Shown in pieces: positions 4,640 to 5,294 of a stretch of DNA of 5,294 nucleotides; the first letter of the stretch is position 1, and every line of letters starts with the position of its first letter. The notes under the pieces are model-generated. The model was given only the letters and a program-made list of their open reading frames with translations, was not told where the DNA came from and did no database searches. Source of the stretch: Bilamarchaeum sp050303335. GTDB taxonomy: Archaea; Micrarchaeota; Micrarchaeia; Anstonellales; Bilamarchaeaceae. The stretch lies in NCBI GenBank assembly GCA_050303335.1, contig JBNLBN010000040.1, positions 1-5,294 of the forward strand. The letters run 5' to 3'. A program made the position numbers and the translations under genes.

Positions 4640-5294
4640 ATGGACAGGGGAATTCTATTTGCATTATTGACCGCACTTATCAGTGGCATATCCGTATTCG
4701 TGAACGGATTCGCGGTGACATTAACCGACCCGTCATTATACGCTCTTTTGAAGAACGCAGGTGCGCTGATGTTCCTTGCATCGTCCGTTTTCCTCTTCAA
4801 GGAATTTCATCTGTTCAGGAAACTTTCGAAAAAAGACCTCCTCTACCTTGTGATGATAGGTGTTGTCGGCGGAAGCATCCCGTTCCTCCTTTTCTTTGAA
4901 GGGCTCTCCCTTGGGGGCCCTGCTGCAAGCTCGTTCGTTTACCGGTCCATATTCATCTTTGCAGGGATATTCGGATATTTTCTGCTCAGGGAAAAGCCTG
5001 AAAAGAATGATCTTATTGCAGGAGCAGCGATCCTTGCAGGGAATTTCCTCCTCGTAAATGACCTTTCCTTCGGTACAGGCCAGCTGCTCGTACTAGCGGC
5101 AACTGTATTGTGGGCTTTAGAATATACTATATCAAGAAAGATCCTCAAGCAGCTTGAACCAAAGGTCGTGATGTTCTCAAGGATGTTCTTCGGATCGATC
5201 GTGCTCCTTGCATTCCTCGGAGCCACCGGCGGACTGCAGGCAACGATCACCCAGGACGCCCTGCTCTGGCTAATTGTCACGTCCGCTTTCCTCT
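4640..5294 (+). CDS. EamA/DMT-superfamily transporter, 3' end cut by window edge
   Basis: The 218 visible residues run in frame without a stop to the window edge and are mostly hydrophobic helices. Members of this superfamily have ten helices in two homologous EamA repeats and export or exchange metabolites such as amino acids or sugars; the substrate cannot be inferred here. The first repeat spans about residues 3-139. It includes the helix pair with LKNAGALMFLASSVFLF (37-53) and the family-typical stretch PAASSFVYRSIFIFAGIFGYFLLREKP (94-120), where small residues, an aromatic and the E-K/R-P helix end match EamA proteins. The second repeat begins near residue 145, with LWALEYTISRKILKQLEP (157-174) matching the usual W-A-x-x-x-x-x-R/K helix. 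ATG at 4640 is the likely start: it leads directly into the first helix and is 26 bases from a TATA-like element. Divergent placement from the hydrogenase operon may only reflect shared promoter space. Confidence 0.85.
   Translation, partial: MDRGILFALLTALISGISVFVNGFAVTLTDPSLYALLKNAGALMFLASSVFLFKEFHLFRKLSKKDLLYLVMIGVVGGSIPFLLFFEGLSLGGPAASSFVYRSIFIFAGIFGYFLLREKPEKNDLIAGAAILAGNFLLVNDLSFGTGQLLVLAATVLWALEYTISRKILKQLEPKVVMFSRMFFGSIVLLAFLGATGGLQATITQDALLWLIVTSAFL

Noticed and set aside
4612..4800. Minus-strand open frame (62 codons) upstream of the small subunit
   Set aside because: It is antisense to the first helices of the EamA transporter and covers the divergent promoter; no domain is visible.
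4939..5280. Minus-strand open frame (113 codons) at the right edge
   Set aside because: It is a shadow of the EamA transporter, whose plus-strand frame is uninterrupted and shows regular membrane helices.

Overview
The window looks like a compact archaeal genome segment, possibly from a DPANN-type or other small-genome lineage. The case for an archaeon rests on AT-rich TATA-like elements about 25 bases from first-gene starts, a near-perfect match to the archaeal Shine-Dalgarno GGAGGTGAT before an internal gene, and heavy AGG/AGA arginine and ATA isoleucine codon use. The two-helix-anchored DsbA-like protein also resembles types I associate with archaeal small genomes. The lineage is an inference from memory, not a search result.

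Seven protein genes fill almost the whole window, with intergenic gaps of about 50 bases or overlaps. From the left on the minus strand is a three-gene overlapping operon, read 2412 to 1. It holds a fused nickel/cobalt ECF-transporter substrate component (CbiM/NikM plus PDGLE domain), a membrane-anchored DsbA-like thioredoxin-fold protein with a CFVC active site, and a class V aminotransferase of the cysteine desulfurase (SufS/CsdA) family that runs off the left edge. Divergent from it, on the plus strand, is a 125-residue [NiFe]-hydrogenase maturation protease (2462-2839). Its 3' end overlaps by 20 bases the 3' end of the convergent hydrogenase operon (minus strand, 4587 to 2820), which encodes a short small subunit and the catalytic large subunit. 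Divergent from that operon is an EamA/DMT-family transporter on the plus strand that runs off the right edge.

Four of the genes form a nickel module. The CbiMN/NikMN protein would bring Ni2+ into the cell, and the large and small subunits form a cytosolic [NiFe] hydrogenase, most like group 3 enzymes (no Tat signal, short 7-residue C-terminal tail). The protease would remove that tail after nickel insertion. No diaphorase, F420-reducing or ferredoxin subunit, no Hyp assembly gene and no transporter ATPase is present here.

The two divergent intergenic regions (2413-2461 and 4588-4639) share one layout: a single near-palindromic TATA-like element sits about 25 bases from the start codon on each side. 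This predicts one bidirectional TATA element driving two leaderless transcripts at each locus, while the internal operon genes carry clear Shine-Dalgarno sequences. Other points of note are the altered proximal-cluster cysteine motif (adjacent Cys-Cys) in the small subunit, and the cleavable tail of the large subunit being encoded antisense to the C-terminus of the protease expected to cleave it. No RNA genes, insertion sequences, CRISPR arrays or long repeats were seen.
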